A stretch of 63,610 nucleotides of DNA from Deltaproteobacteria bacterium (GTDB taxonomy: Bacteria; Desulfobacterota; Desulfobaccia; Desulfobaccales; 0-14-0-80-60-11). The stretch is from NCBI GenBank assembly GCA_016875015.1, contig VGSJ01000007.1:1-63610 (forward strand). Reading direction: 5' to 3'. The position numbers were made by a program, and so were the translations under genes. Of the stretch, positions 37,386-46,204 are shown piece after piece (position 1 is the first letter of the stretch; the number at the start of each line of letters is the position of its first letter). The notes below the pieces were generated by a model. That model was not told where the DNA came from. It did no database searches and saw only the letters and a program-made list of their open reading frames with translations.

Positions 37386-38315
37386 GTGGAAATCTTACAG
37401 GCGGTTCTCTTTGGACTCTTGATCGGCGGCATGATCACCTTCCTGGGCTTTTTTCTTCAGCAGCGCTACTCCGCGGTGCGGCGGCGGCTTCAGTCTGGCC
37501 CACGCTTAAAAACCGATTTAATGCGGCCTCAAATGGAAGACAAACCTGCCTTCATAAGTTCCAACCTGGCCGAAAAGCTTGAAAAGAAACTCGATCTGAG
37601 AAAAGACGGGCCCACGATCAAACGACTCCAGGCAAAGCTCATCCAGGCCGGAATTTACACTGAACGGGCCATCCCGCTGTTTCTCGGGGTCAAAATGGGG
37701 GGACTGCTGGTTCTGCCGTTATTGGTCTTATTCATACTGTGGGGGAGCACCAGCGAGCGCAGCCTGTTGATGGGGATTCCCATCATCCTTTGCACCTTAG
37801 GATATGTTCTCCCGAATTTCATCCTGAACCGGATGATAAGTTCCCGGCATAAAAAAATTCGGGAGGCGCTCCCCGATGCCTTGGACCTGCTGGTGGTCTG
37901 CGTCGAAGCCGGCCAGGGTCTGGACGCCGCCATCAAGCGGGTGTCGGACGATTTGCAGGAAAGCAGTCCCATCATTGCCCAGGAATTGATCCTGGTGAAT
38001 CTGGAGACCATGGCCGGGCTGGACCGCCAGCAGGCCTTGAAGAACCTGGGGGACCGGACCGGGGTGGAAGAGTTGGTTTCCCTGTGCAATGTCCTCATCC
38101 AGAGCGAACGCTTCGGGACCAGTATCGCTCAGGCCCTCAAAACCCAATCAGATTATTTACGCACCGCCCGGCGTCAGAGACTGGAGGGCTTGGCTGCCAA
38201 GACCCCGGTCAAACTGGTTTTCCCGATGCTGCTCTTCATTTTTCCGGCCATCATGGTAGTTCTCTTGGGACCGGCGATTATCCGGCTCTCGGAATTCTTC
38301 AACAAGGGCGGGTAA
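37386..38315 (+). CDS. tadC: Tad inner-membrane platform protein TadC
   Basis: This is the second T2SF-like platform protein, 309 aa. It begins with GTG one base after the tadB stop, with AAGGTG upstream. It has an N-terminal helix (VEILQAVLFGLLIGGMITFL), two central helices, the cytosolic domain with ALPDALDLLVVCVEAGQGLD, and a C-terminal helix (FPMLLFIFPAIMVVLLGPAI). It is the last gene of the cluster. A strong terminator follows, and TadD, TadE/F and TadV homologues are not present nearby. Confidence 0.93.
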   Translation: MEILQAVLFGLLIGGMITFLGFFLQQRYSAVRRRLQSGPRLKTDLMRPQMEDKPAFISSNLAEKLEKKLDLRKDGPTIKRLQAKLIQAGIYTERAIPLFLGVKMGGLLVLPLLVLFILWGSTSERSLLMGIPIILCTLGYVLPNFILNRMISSRHKKIREALPDALDLLVVCVEAGQGLDAAIKRVSDDLQESSPIIAQELILVNLETMAGLDRQQALKNLGDRTGVEELVSLCNVLIQSERFGTSIAQALKTQSDYLRTARRQRLEGLAAKTPVKLVFPMLLFIFPAIMVVLLGPAIIRLSEFFNKGG

Positions 38316-38338
38316 ACCGGGAAACGTGCCGGCCGGAT

Positions 38339-38381
38339 GGGGGGGAGGGCTCAGGTGGGGCCAAGACCTCCCCCCTTTTTT
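38339..38381 (+). terminator. terminator at the end of the tad operon
   Basis: GGGGGGGAGG pairs with CCTCCCCCC, followed by six T. mdh converges from the other side. Confidence 0.8.
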
Positions 38382-38384
38382 ACG

Positions 38385-39317
<933 letters not shown>

Positions 39318-39497
39318 CTACCTCCTCATGAAATGTTATTGGGGATGGGGGACATGGGTCGTCCCGGCCTCCCCGGCAATGCTATTTGTCAACCTTAACT
39401 TATTAACCCGTTTACGTTTATCCTGCAACGAAAATCTCTCGACCTGACGTTGACAGCCCGAAGCCTTGCGCCTATAATTCCGTACTGGATAATGCGT

Positions 39498-40406
39498 ATG
39501 GGGATTTTTGTCTATCTGCGGGCCTCCCGGCTCCCCTTTCTCACCGGCTCTCTCTTTCCGGTGGCTGCGGCCACGGCCCTGGCCTGTTTGACGGACCACG
39601 CCTGGAACTTCCGCTTTTTCGGGCTTACGGCTCTGGGAGTGGCGGCCCTGCACCTGGGAGCCAACCTGATCAACGATTACTACGACTCCTTCGGCAGCGA
39701 TCCCTTGAACCGCAATTTCACCCCCTTCAGCGGCGGCAGCCGGGTGATTCAGAACCGGGAACTGAGCCCGGAAAGCGTCAAGCTCCTGGCCTACCTGCTG
39801 TTGGGCCTGGGAGTGGGGTGCGGCCTCATCCTGATTTACCTGGGACGTCCCTGGGCGGCCCTGGTGGGTCTGCTGGGTTTGGCGGCGGCCTGGTTCTATT
39901 CCGCCGCGCCGCTCCAACTCATGAGCATCGGCCTGGGGGAGATCATCATTTTCCTGGCCTTCGGGCCTCTCCTCTCCTGGGGGGCTTATTACGTCCAGAC
40001 GGGGAAACTCAGCCTGGTGGGGGCTGCCGTCAGCCTGCCCCTGGCCTTCCTCATCACCGCCATCATCTGGATCAACGAATTTCCCGATATGGAGGCGGAC
40101 CTGGCCGCCGGCAAGCGCCACCTGGTGGCCCGCCTGGGGCTGCAGGTCTCCCGCTGGGTCTATGCCGCCCTCATGGCCGCCCCGTTTATCAGTTTGTTCA
40201 TACTTATAGAAATATTTCGCCTGCCCGATCTCATCGTGGCGGGGCTCTTGCCCCTGCCCCTGGCCTTCAGGGCCGTGCGCCTGGCCTTCCGCACCCCGCC
40301 CACGGACCCGGAGTTTGTGCCCATCCAGGCCCTCACCATCCAGACCCACTTCTTCACGGGCCTGACCCTCACCCTGGCCCTGCTGTATGCGGCCTGGTGG
40401 CGGTGA
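39498..40406 (+). CDS. menA: UbiA-family prenyltransferase, MenA-like
   Basis: MenA attaches a polyprenyl chain to 1,4-dihydroxy-2-naphthoate in menaquinone synthesis. The integral membrane protein (about 302 aa) has around nine hydrophobic helices and the allylic diphosphate-binding motif NDYYDSFGSD. This is followed by FTPFSGGSRVIQ, which is typical of MenA rather than UbiA. The second Asp-rich loop is NEFPDMEADLAAGKRHLVARLG. Start choice is uncertain (39492 or 39498 are both possible; no clear ribosome-binding site). Menaquinone fits an anaerobic respirer. The other men genes are not here. Confidence 0.85.
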   Translation: MGIFVYLRASRLPFLTGSLFPVAAATALACLTDHAWNFRFFGLTALGVAALHLGANLINDYYDSFGSDPLNRNFTPFSGGSRVIQNRELSPESVKLLAYLLLGLGVGCGLILIYLGRPWAALVGLLGLAAAWFYSAAPLQLMSIGLGEIIIFLAFGPLLSWGAYYVQTGKLSLVGAAVSLPLAFLITAIIWINEFPDMEADLAAGKRHLVARLGLQVSRWVYAALMAAPFISLFILIEIFRLPDLIVAGLLPLPLAFRAVRLAFRTPPTDPEFVPIQALTIQTHFFTGLTLTLALLYAAWWR

Positions 40407-40471
40407 TAAGATCTGTCAGCTTTTAACTATCAGCTTTCAGTTAAAGCTGTGGTTGGTTAAGGCGACAAAAT

Positions 40472-40555
40472 GTAGGGCGGGCACTGCCCGCCGTAACTTC
40501 TGACACGATCCGGATTTCAGATTTAAACAAACATGGCGGGCAGTGCCCGCCCTAC
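40472..40555. repeat. 84-bp element with 21-bp perfect inverted ends
   Basis: The ends GTAGGGCGGGCACTGCCCGCC (40472-40492) and the exact inverse (40535-40555) enclose 42 bp. Each arm is itself palindromic. It appears to have replaced or displaced the start of the damaged gene that follows. Confidence 0.85.
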
Positions 40556-40556
40556 G

Positions 40557-41091
40557 AATGTTGATAGGACCGAGTTTCTGGAAATGCTTGAAGACAAATA
40601 TGATGGTTCCGTAAAAAGTAAGAATTTTCAAAAAACCTGGTTGTAACTCATTGATTTTATTGAAAGCGAATTCCATAAATAGAGCCTTTTCTGACTTTTT
40701 ACGAATCCATCAAATATTGGTACGCGTATGAAAAGTTTTCCAGAGCAATTTACACTCTTGCGACCGGGGCCGGAGACGTGCGCTCAAGATTGCATGAAGT
40801 CTTTTTTGATCCACTGTTGGTTATTCAACCTAAGCATTTGCCAGAGGACTTACGAGAAGACTTCCTATGGATTAAGAAAAGGATAACAAAATACAAAGAA
40901 AAATGGACGGGGCAACTTGAGGAATTGAGGGGTTACGAAAAAAAGACCCCACGTTTAAAGAAAAGCTCCCTTATCTTTATCCAAATCCGATTAAAGCGAC
41001 GCTGAGTAGAATTCGTAGGAATACGGGTGTGGAGATTGCCAAGCGAATATTCAAAATATATGATTCTCTTGATTCACGAGCAAGAGATTAG
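40557..41091 (+). pseudogene. triply damaged small gene of unknown function
   Basis: The reconstructed protein reads NVDRTEFLEMLEDKY, then WYAYEKFSRAIYTLATGAGD, VRSRLHEVFF, LPEDLREDFLWIKKRITKYK, and after a frameshift DPTFKEKLPYLYPNPIKATL, ending at TAG (41089-41091). The LATGxGDVRSRL...LPEDLREDF...NTGxxIA pattern is one I associate with a common small hypothetical protein found in integrons and elsewhere. The damage is of three kinds: no start codon after the palindromic repeat, a 110-bp insertion at 40602-40711, and one base missing from an A-run (about 40936-40944). The AT-rich composition suggests it arrived by transfer before decaying. Confidence 0.75.
40602..40711. mobile_element. 110-bp MITE-like element with 6-bp target duplication
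   Basis: The terminal repeats are 23 bp (GATGGTTCCGTAAAAAGT... and inverse) with 3 mismatches. The direct repeat AAATAT flanks it (40596-40601 and 40712-40717). Taking the element and one duplicate out rejoins the reading frame GAC AAA TAT TGG TAC of the surrounding gene. Confidence 0.85.
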
Positions 41092-41099
41092 GAATATAG

Positions 41100-41146
41100 G
41101 GCGTGCCGTGCACGCCGATTTATGGCGGCTATGAGCCGCCCTATGT
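41100..41146. repeat. GGCGTGCCGTGCACGCC / GGCGGCTATGAGCCGCC repeat
   Basis: Two palindromic modules stand back to back, between the damaged gene and the next element. Confidence 0.6.
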
Positions 41147-41148
41147 CA

Positions 41149-41284
41149 TACCAATCTGCGATCAAACAGGTAATTTATCGGTTGTAGGGGCGGACCCATG
41201 TGTCCGCCCTCAGGTTGGGCGCACAAATGGGTGCGCCCCTACGGAAAAGAAGCTTCTCTTACTTCGTATGAGCACAACCTGGTA
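41149..41284. mobile_element. 136-bp MITE-like element with TCA target duplication
   Basis: The ends are TACCA...TGGTA, with weak similarity continuing inward. The direct repeat TCA is at 41146-41148 and 41285-41287. The core holds GGGGCGGACCCATGTGTCCGCCC and GGGCGCACAAATGGGTGCGCCC palindromes. Its right end is 15 bp from the asparaginase start codon, directly beside that gene's AAAGGA site. Confidence 0.7.
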
Positions 41285-41299
41285 TCAAAGGAAAAAACT

Positions 41300-42304
41300 A
41301 TGCCAAGCCAAAAACCCCCACCGGTCTTAATCGAAGTAACCCGGGGCCCCCGAGTCGAGAGCTCTCACCGGGGCCACATTGTAGTGGTGGACGCCGCCGG
41401 CGCCCTGGTTCGGCATCTGGGCGATGCCGAGGCCTGGGTCTGTATGCGTTCCCTGGCCAAGCCCTTTCAGGCCCTGGCCGTCCTCACCACCGGCGCGGCG
41501 GCGGCCTTCGGGTTCGGGGCGGAGGAACTGGCCCTGTTTTCCGGGTCCCTCTCCGGCCAGAACTTCCAGGTGGAACTGGCCACCCGCATCCTGGACCGTT
41601 TAGGACTCAAACCTGACGCCCTCCAGTGCGGGGTCCATCCGCCCCTGCACCGCCCCACGGCCCAGGCCCTGGTGCAGGCCGGGTTAAAACCCACCCCCCT
41701 CCACAACACCTGCACCGGCAAGCACGCGGCCATGCTGACCCTGTGCGTCCACCACGGCTGGCCCCTCGCGGACTACCTGAATCCGGCCCACCCGGGGCAG
41801 GATCTGATTTTGGGCACCGTGGCCCGGATGGTGGGGTTTCCCAAAGGGCAAATCCAGGTGGCCATCGACGGCTGCGGCGCGCCGGTTTTCTACGTGCCTT
41901 TGAAAAACATCGCCATGGGATATGCCCGCCTGGCGGGGGCGCAGCCGGGGTCGCCGGCGGGAACCCTCATGGCGGCGATCCTGGCCCATCCCCGGCACAT
42001 CGCCGGGGACGGCCGCCTGGAGACCACGGTCATGGAGGCCTTGCCGGGCACAATCTTCGCCAAGTCCGGCGCCGAAGGAGGCTATGGCCTGAGCCTCACC
42101 GAAGGCGGCCTGGGGGTGGCCTTCAAGATCGAAGACGGCAGCCAACGGGCCCTCAACCCCACTGTGGTGGCCATCCTGGAACAGATGGGAGTGCTCACCC
42201 CGGCGGCCCAGGAAGCCCTGGCCGCGTTCCGGCAGCCGCCCATCCTCAACCATCGCCAAGAGGAGGTGGGCCGAATCCGGCCGGCCTTGGCGCTCCAGCC
42301 CTAA
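41300..42304 (+). CDS. asparaginase II family protein
   Basis: This 334-aa protein belongs to the rhizobial-type asparaginase II family, unrelated to E. coli AnsA/AnsB. Key blocks are the N-terminal RGPRVESSHRGHIVVVD, the catalytic Ser in MRSLAKPFQALA (an SxxK motif), LFSGSLSGQ, and NTCTGKHAAML with the Cys and Lys found at the active site of this family. AIDGCGAPVF follows. It would hydrolyse L-asparagine to aspartate and ammonia in the cytoplasm. The start at 41300 has AAAGGA 7 nt upstream; longer open frame upstream lies in a mobile element. The next gene is 205 bp away. Confidence 0.9.
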   Translation: MPSQKPPPVLIEVTRGPRVESSHRGHIVVVDAAGALVRHLGDAEAWVCMRSLAKPFQALAVLTTGAAAAFGFGAEELALFSGSLSGQNFQVELATRILDRLGLKPDALQCGVHPPLHRPTAQALVQAGLKPTPLHNTCTGKHAAMLTLCVHHGWPLADYLNPAHPGQDLILGTVARMVGFPKGQIQVAIDGCGAPVFYVPLKNIAMGYARLAGAQPGSPAGTLMAAILAHPRHIAGDGRLETTVMEALPGTIFAKSGAEGGYGLSLTEGGLGVAFKIEDGSQRALNPTVVAILEQMGVLTPAAQEALAAFRQPPILNHRQEEVGRIRPALALQP

Positions 42305-42339
42305 CCCCAAGTTGGCCCCCCAAAAGGTAATTTTCCGAT

Positions 42340-42387
42340 GTAGGGCGCGTCCTACGCACCAGAAATGGCGCGTGAGACGCGCCCTAC
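42340..42387. repeat. GTAGGGCGCGTC...GCGCCCTAC palindromic repeat
   Basis: This 48-bp double palindrome is a sibling of 15029-15077. Confidence 0.8.
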
Positions 42388-42509
42388 GGGTTTTAGCCGG
42401 GGGAATCCATCCTCTTCTCCTCATAAAACCCCTTGAATCTCTCCACATTCATGCTATATTTCAACAATATGGTTAGCCGTGGACCATCTACAAATCGGGT
42501 GGGGCGGTC

Positions 42510-43025
42510 ATGAAAGTGTTGTGGGCCCCGTGGCGCATGGAATATATCCTGGGGGAGGATAAGCCCCCGGGCTGCATCTTCTGCCCCGAACCCGGGGAAA
42601 ACCTGGCGGCGCGCCTGGTGTTGTTCAGCGGCAACCTCACCCGGATCATGATGAACAAGTATCCCTATATCAACGGTCATCTGCTGGTTTCCCCCATCCG
42701 CCACCTTCCCGGGCTGGACGACCTGACCCCGGCGGAGACGCTGGACCTCATGGACAAGGTCCGGGAGTCCATCGCCATCTTGAAACAAGTCATGCACCCC
42801 GACGGTTTCAATGTGGGCCTTAACCTGGGGCTGGTCGCCGGGGCCGGGGTGGAAAGCCATCTCCATTTTCATATCGTCCCCCGGTGGGCCGGCGACACCA
42901 ACTTCATCCCGGTTTTTGCCGAGGTTCGGGTGATTCCAGAACATTTCCGTCAGACTTACGAACGCCTGGCGCCCCTATTCCAGGCCCTGCCAGATGAGGA
43001 TCAGACATGCGTTTCGTTAAAGTAA
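42510..43025 (+). CDS. HIT-family nucleotide hydrolase/transferase
   Basis: This is a 171-aa histidine-triad protein. The triad HLHFHIVPRW (His117, 119, 121) and an N-terminal CIFC zinc pair (22-25) place it with the bacterial HIT branch resembling Ap4A phosphorylase and galactose-1-phosphate uridylyltransferase relatives. The MEYILGEDKPPGCIFC start is common in Desulfobacterota copies. It likely acts on dinucleoside polyphosphates or nucleotidyl compounds, but the substrate cannot be set. It overlaps the following membrane-protein gene by 19 bp, so the two are cotranslated. Confidence 0.9.
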   Translation: MKVLWAPWRMEYILGEDKPPGCIFCPEPGENLAARLVLFSGNLTRIMMNKYPYINGHLLVSPIRHLPGLDDLTPAETLDLMDKVRESIAILKQVMHPDGFNVGLNLGLVAGAGVESHLHFHIVPRWAGDTNFIPVFAEVRVIPEHFRQTYERLAPLFQALPDEDQTCVSLK

Positions 43026-43357
43026 TCTTCTCCACCGTTATCGTCCTCCTGGGTATCGTCTTCATTATCGAAAACCTGGACGTCCTGAAGCATGCGGTGC
43101 GCCTCAAGCTGGACCTCTACTTCATCACCTTCCAGAGCCCCGACATCCACCTCTGGATACTCGTCCTGTTCACTTTTTTTCTGGGGGTGTTCACTGCTTC
43201 CCTGTATGGCCTCTACGAACTCTACCAGCAGCGCCGGACCATCCGCCAGCTCCGGCACAATCTGGAGATCCTGGCCAAGGAACTGAAACAGGCCGGCGCC
43301 TCTGCTCAGGCCTCGGCGGCGTCCTCCGAACCCCAGATTGTCCCCCGGTCGGAGTAA
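43007..43357 (+). CDS. LapA-like (DUF1049) membrane protein
   Basis: This 116-aa protein has two membrane helices (about 4-22 and 47-68) with the short polar turn between them. An amphipathic coiled segment (QQRRTIRQLRHNLEILAKEL) and a low-complexity Ala/Ser tail follow. This is the LapA/DUF1049 layout, which in E. coli takes part in regulating lipopolysaccharide synthesis with LapB. No lapB is adjacent, so the role is uncertain. It overlaps the HIT gene and precedes mutS by 81 bp. Confidence 0.8.
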   Translation: MRFVKVIFSTVIVLLGIVFIIENLDVLKHAVRLKLDLYFITFQSPDIHLWILVLFTFFLGVFTASLYGLYELYQQRRTIRQLRHNLEILAKELKQAGASAQASAASSEPQIVPRSE

Positions 43358-43438
43358 TCCGGGGGCGCCCCAGTTTCCCGGGAGGGCGGTGGACCCCTTA
43401 GATATCTTTCGCTCTCCGCTTGACTTGCCCTAGGCGCC

Positions 43439-45979
43439 ATGACCGGCCCCCCATCCGACAGAATCACCCCCATGTTGCGGCAGTACCTGGATCTGAAGGA
43501 GCGGTACGCCGACGCCCTGGTGCTTTTCCAGATGGGCGATTTTTACGAGACCTTCTTCGGCGACGCCGAGACGGCCGCGCACGCCCTGAATATCACCCTC
43601 ACTTCGCGCTCCCGCCAGGGGGACGAGCGCATCCCCATGGCCGGCTTTCCCATCCACGCGGCCGCCAGCTACATCCCGCGCCTGTTGGAGCAGGGGTTCA
43701 AGGTGGTGGTGTGCGACCAGACGGAGGACCCGGCCCAGGCCAAGGGCCTGGTGCGCCGGGAAGTCACCCGCATCCTCACCCGGGGCACCGTGGTGGACCC
43801 CGCCGCCCTGGACGCCCGCACCGACAACTACCTGGCCGCCGTGACTTTTAAGGGGCGAAGGTGGGGCCTGGCTTTTCTGGAGTTGTCCACGGGGGAATTT
43901 CGCCTCACCGAAGGCAAGGGACCCGATGCCCTGGGCGATGAACTGTGGCGGCTAAAACCTGCGGAGTTGGTGATCCCGGAAAATCTGGACCCCGCCCTCC
44001 TGTCCCAGGCCCTGGTCTCCTTCGACACCCCGCCCACCCAGCGGCGGATATCGCCCTATGCCTTCGAACCCGAGGCGGCCCGGCGGGAAGTGGGACGGGC
44101 CCTGGGCACCCTTTTCCTGGAAGGCTTCGGGGTGGACGCCTTTCTTCTGGGGGTGGCCGCGGCCGGGGCCATTCTCCGGTATCTGAAGGATTCCCACACC
44201 CCTGATCTCCCCCACCTGGACCGCCTGCTAGCCTTTCGCCGGGACGACTTTCTGGACCTGGATGAGGCCACCTTGCGGCACCTGGAGATCTTCGAAACCT
44301 GGCGCAGTCGGTCACGCCAGGGGTCCTTGCTGGACACCTTGGACCACACCGTCACCCCCATGGGAGCCCGGCGTCTGAGCCAGTGGCTGCGCTATCCCCT
44401 CAAAGATCAGGCCCAGATCGACGCCCGTCTGGACGCGGTGGAGTTTTTTAAGGACAACGGCCTCCTGCGCCAGCGCTGGCGCCAGACCCTGAAAGGGCTG
44501 GGGGACCTGGAACGCCTCACCGCCCGGGTGGCCTTGGAGCAGGCCACCCCCCGGGAGGTGGCGGCCGTGAAAGAGGCCCTGGCCCGGGTGCCCCGGCTGC
44601 AGGCGTTATTGTCCGGGGAACTCCCGGCCCTGGTGTCCGAGGTGGCGGACGACCTGGACGGGCTGCCCGAACTTCAGGACCTGATCGGCCGGGCCCTGGT
44701 GGAAGACCCCCCGGCCAGCCTGGCGGCCGGCGGCATCATCCGGGAGGGGTACGACCCCGAGTTGGACGAACTCATCGGGCTCAACCGGGAGGGGAAAGAC
44801 TGGATCATCCGCCTGGAGGCGCAAGAGCGGGCCAGGACCGGCATCAACGCGCTGAAGGTGCGCTACAACAAGGTCTTCGGCTACTATCTGGAGGTGTCCC
44901 GGGCTAACCTGCATCTGGTGCCCGCGGACTACACCCGCAAGCAGACCCTGGTGAATGCCGAGCGCTTTATCACCGCGGACTTGAAGGAGCATGAGTCCCG
45001 GGTCCTGGGGGCGGAAGAGGCGCGCCTCAAACGGGAAACCGCGCTGTTTCAGGAATTGCGCCGGCAGGTGCGGGCGGAGACCCCCCGCCTCAAGCAGGTG
45101 GCCCGGGCCCTGGGGATTCTGGACGTCGGCGCCGCCCTGGCTGAATTGGCCGCCCTGCACCGGTATAATCGGCCCCGGGTAGTGGCCGAACCGGTGCTCC
45201 TGATCAGGCAGGGGAGGCACCCGGTCATCGAGCGGGTTTTAGCCTCCGGCAGCTTTGTGCCCAACGATATCGCCATGGACGCGGACTCCCAGGTGCTCAT
45301 CGTCACCGGACCCAACATGAGCGGCAAGTCCACCATTCTGCGCCAGGTGGCCCTGATAACGCTCCTGGCCCACCTGGGCAGTTTCGTCCCCGCCGCCGAG
45401 GCGGTGATCGGGCTCACCGACCGCATCTTCACCCGGGTGGGGGCGGTGGACGATATCGGCCGGGGCCAGAGCACTTTTCTGGTGGAGATGCATGAAACCG
45501 CCCGCATCCTCCACCAGGCTACGCCCCGGAGCCTGGTGATTTTAGACGAGATCGGCCGGGGCACCTCCACCTTCGACGGCCTGGCCCTGGCCTGGGCCGT
45601 GGCCGAACACCTCCACGACCTTAAAGGCGCGGGGGTCAAGACCCTGTTTGCCACCCACTATCAGGAACTCACGGAACTCAGTCTGCTTAAGCCCCGGGTG
45701 CGCAACTTCCAGGTGCTGGTAACGGAATCGGCGGGGGATATCGTGTTTCTCCACCGTTTGGCTCCCGGCGCCGCCTCCCAGAGTTACGGCATCCAGGTGG
45801 CCCGGCTGGCCGGGGTTCCCCGGGAAGTCATCGCCCGGGCCCAGGAAGTCCTGGAAAACCTGGAGGCCGGCAGCCTGGACCCCATGGGGCTGCCCCGCCT
45901 GGCCCGCTCCCGGCGGCGCCCGACCCGGGAGACGCCCCAACCCACTCTGTTCGACCCGCCCCCGGAAGAGCCTCAATGA
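43439..45979 (+). CDS. mutS: DNA mismatch repair protein MutS
   Basis: MutS binds mismatches and small loops and recruits MutL. The 846-aa protein starts with the mismatch-recognition domain, including the ALVLFQMGDFYETFF segment whose Phe-x-Glu inserts at mismatches. Connector, lever and clamp domains follow. The ATPase domain contains Walker A GPNMSGKST (about 624), DIGRGQSTF, Walker B LVILDEIGRGTSTFDG (about 702) and FATHYQEL. A short C-terminal tail (TPQPTLFDPPPEEPQ) resembles a beta-clamp-binding peptide (QxTLF). It is the last gene of the HIT-lapA-like-mutS run. Confidence 0.97.
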   Translation: MTGPPSDRITPMLRQYLDLKERYADALVLFQMGDFYETFFGDAETAAHALNITLTSRSRQGDERIPMAGFPIHAAASYIPRLLEQGFKVVVCDQTEDPAQAKGLVRREVTRILTRGTVVDPAALDARTDNYLAAVTFKGRRWGLAFLELSTGEFRLTEGKGPDALGDELWRLKPAELVIPENLDPALLSQALVSFDTPPTQRRISPYAFEPEAARREVGRALGTLFLEGFGVDAFLLGVAAAGAILRYLKDSHTPDLPHLDRLLAFRRDDFLDLDEATLRHLEIFETWRSRSRQGSLLDTLDHTVTPMGARRLSQWLRYPLKDQAQIDARLDAVEFFKDNGLLRQRWRQTLKGLGDLERLTARVALEQATPREVAAVKEALARVPRLQALLSGELPALVSEVADDLDGLPELQDLIGRALVEDPPASLAAGGIIREGYDPELDELIGLNREGKDWIIRLEAQERARTGINALKVRYNKVFGYYLEVSRANLHLVPADYTRKQTLVNAERFITADLKEHESRVLGAEEARLKRETALFQELRRQVRAETPRLKQVARALGILDVGAALAELAALHRYNRPRVVAEPVLLIRQGRHPVIERVLASGSFVPNDIAMDADSQVLIVTGPNMSGKSTILRQVALITLLAHLGSFVPAAEAVIGLTDRIFTRVGAVDDIGRGQSTFLVEMHETARILHQATPRSLVILDEIGRGTSTFDGLALAWAVAEHLHDLKGAGVKTLFATHYQELTELSLLKPRVRNFQVLVTESAGDIVFLHRLAPGAASQSYGIQVARLAGVPREVIARAQEVLENLEAGSLDPMGLPRLARSRRRPTRETPQPTLFDPPPEEPQ

Positions 45980-46076
45980 GAAATTAAATAATGGGGCTAT
46001 CCGGTTGACTCTCCCGGCCACTATATATGTGATGAACGGAAGCCTGAACTTCCATCAGATCAGCCTGATTCGGAAA

Positions 46077-46193
46077 CTCCCCCTCCCCTGGTGGGAGGGG
46101 GTTGGGGGGAGGGGGTGTCTGGGCAACACCCCTGTAGAACATAGCATTCCCACCCCCACCCTAACCCTCCCCCATCAAGGGGGAGGAAATAAA
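46077..46193. repeat. large CCCCTCCCC/GGGGAGGGGG repeat
   Basis: Two C/G-run palindromes flank a GGTGTCTGGGCAACACC hairpin. The right half is an inverted copy of the repeat at 11963-12000. Confidence 0.7.
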
Positions 46194-46204
46194 GACGAGC
46201 ATTT

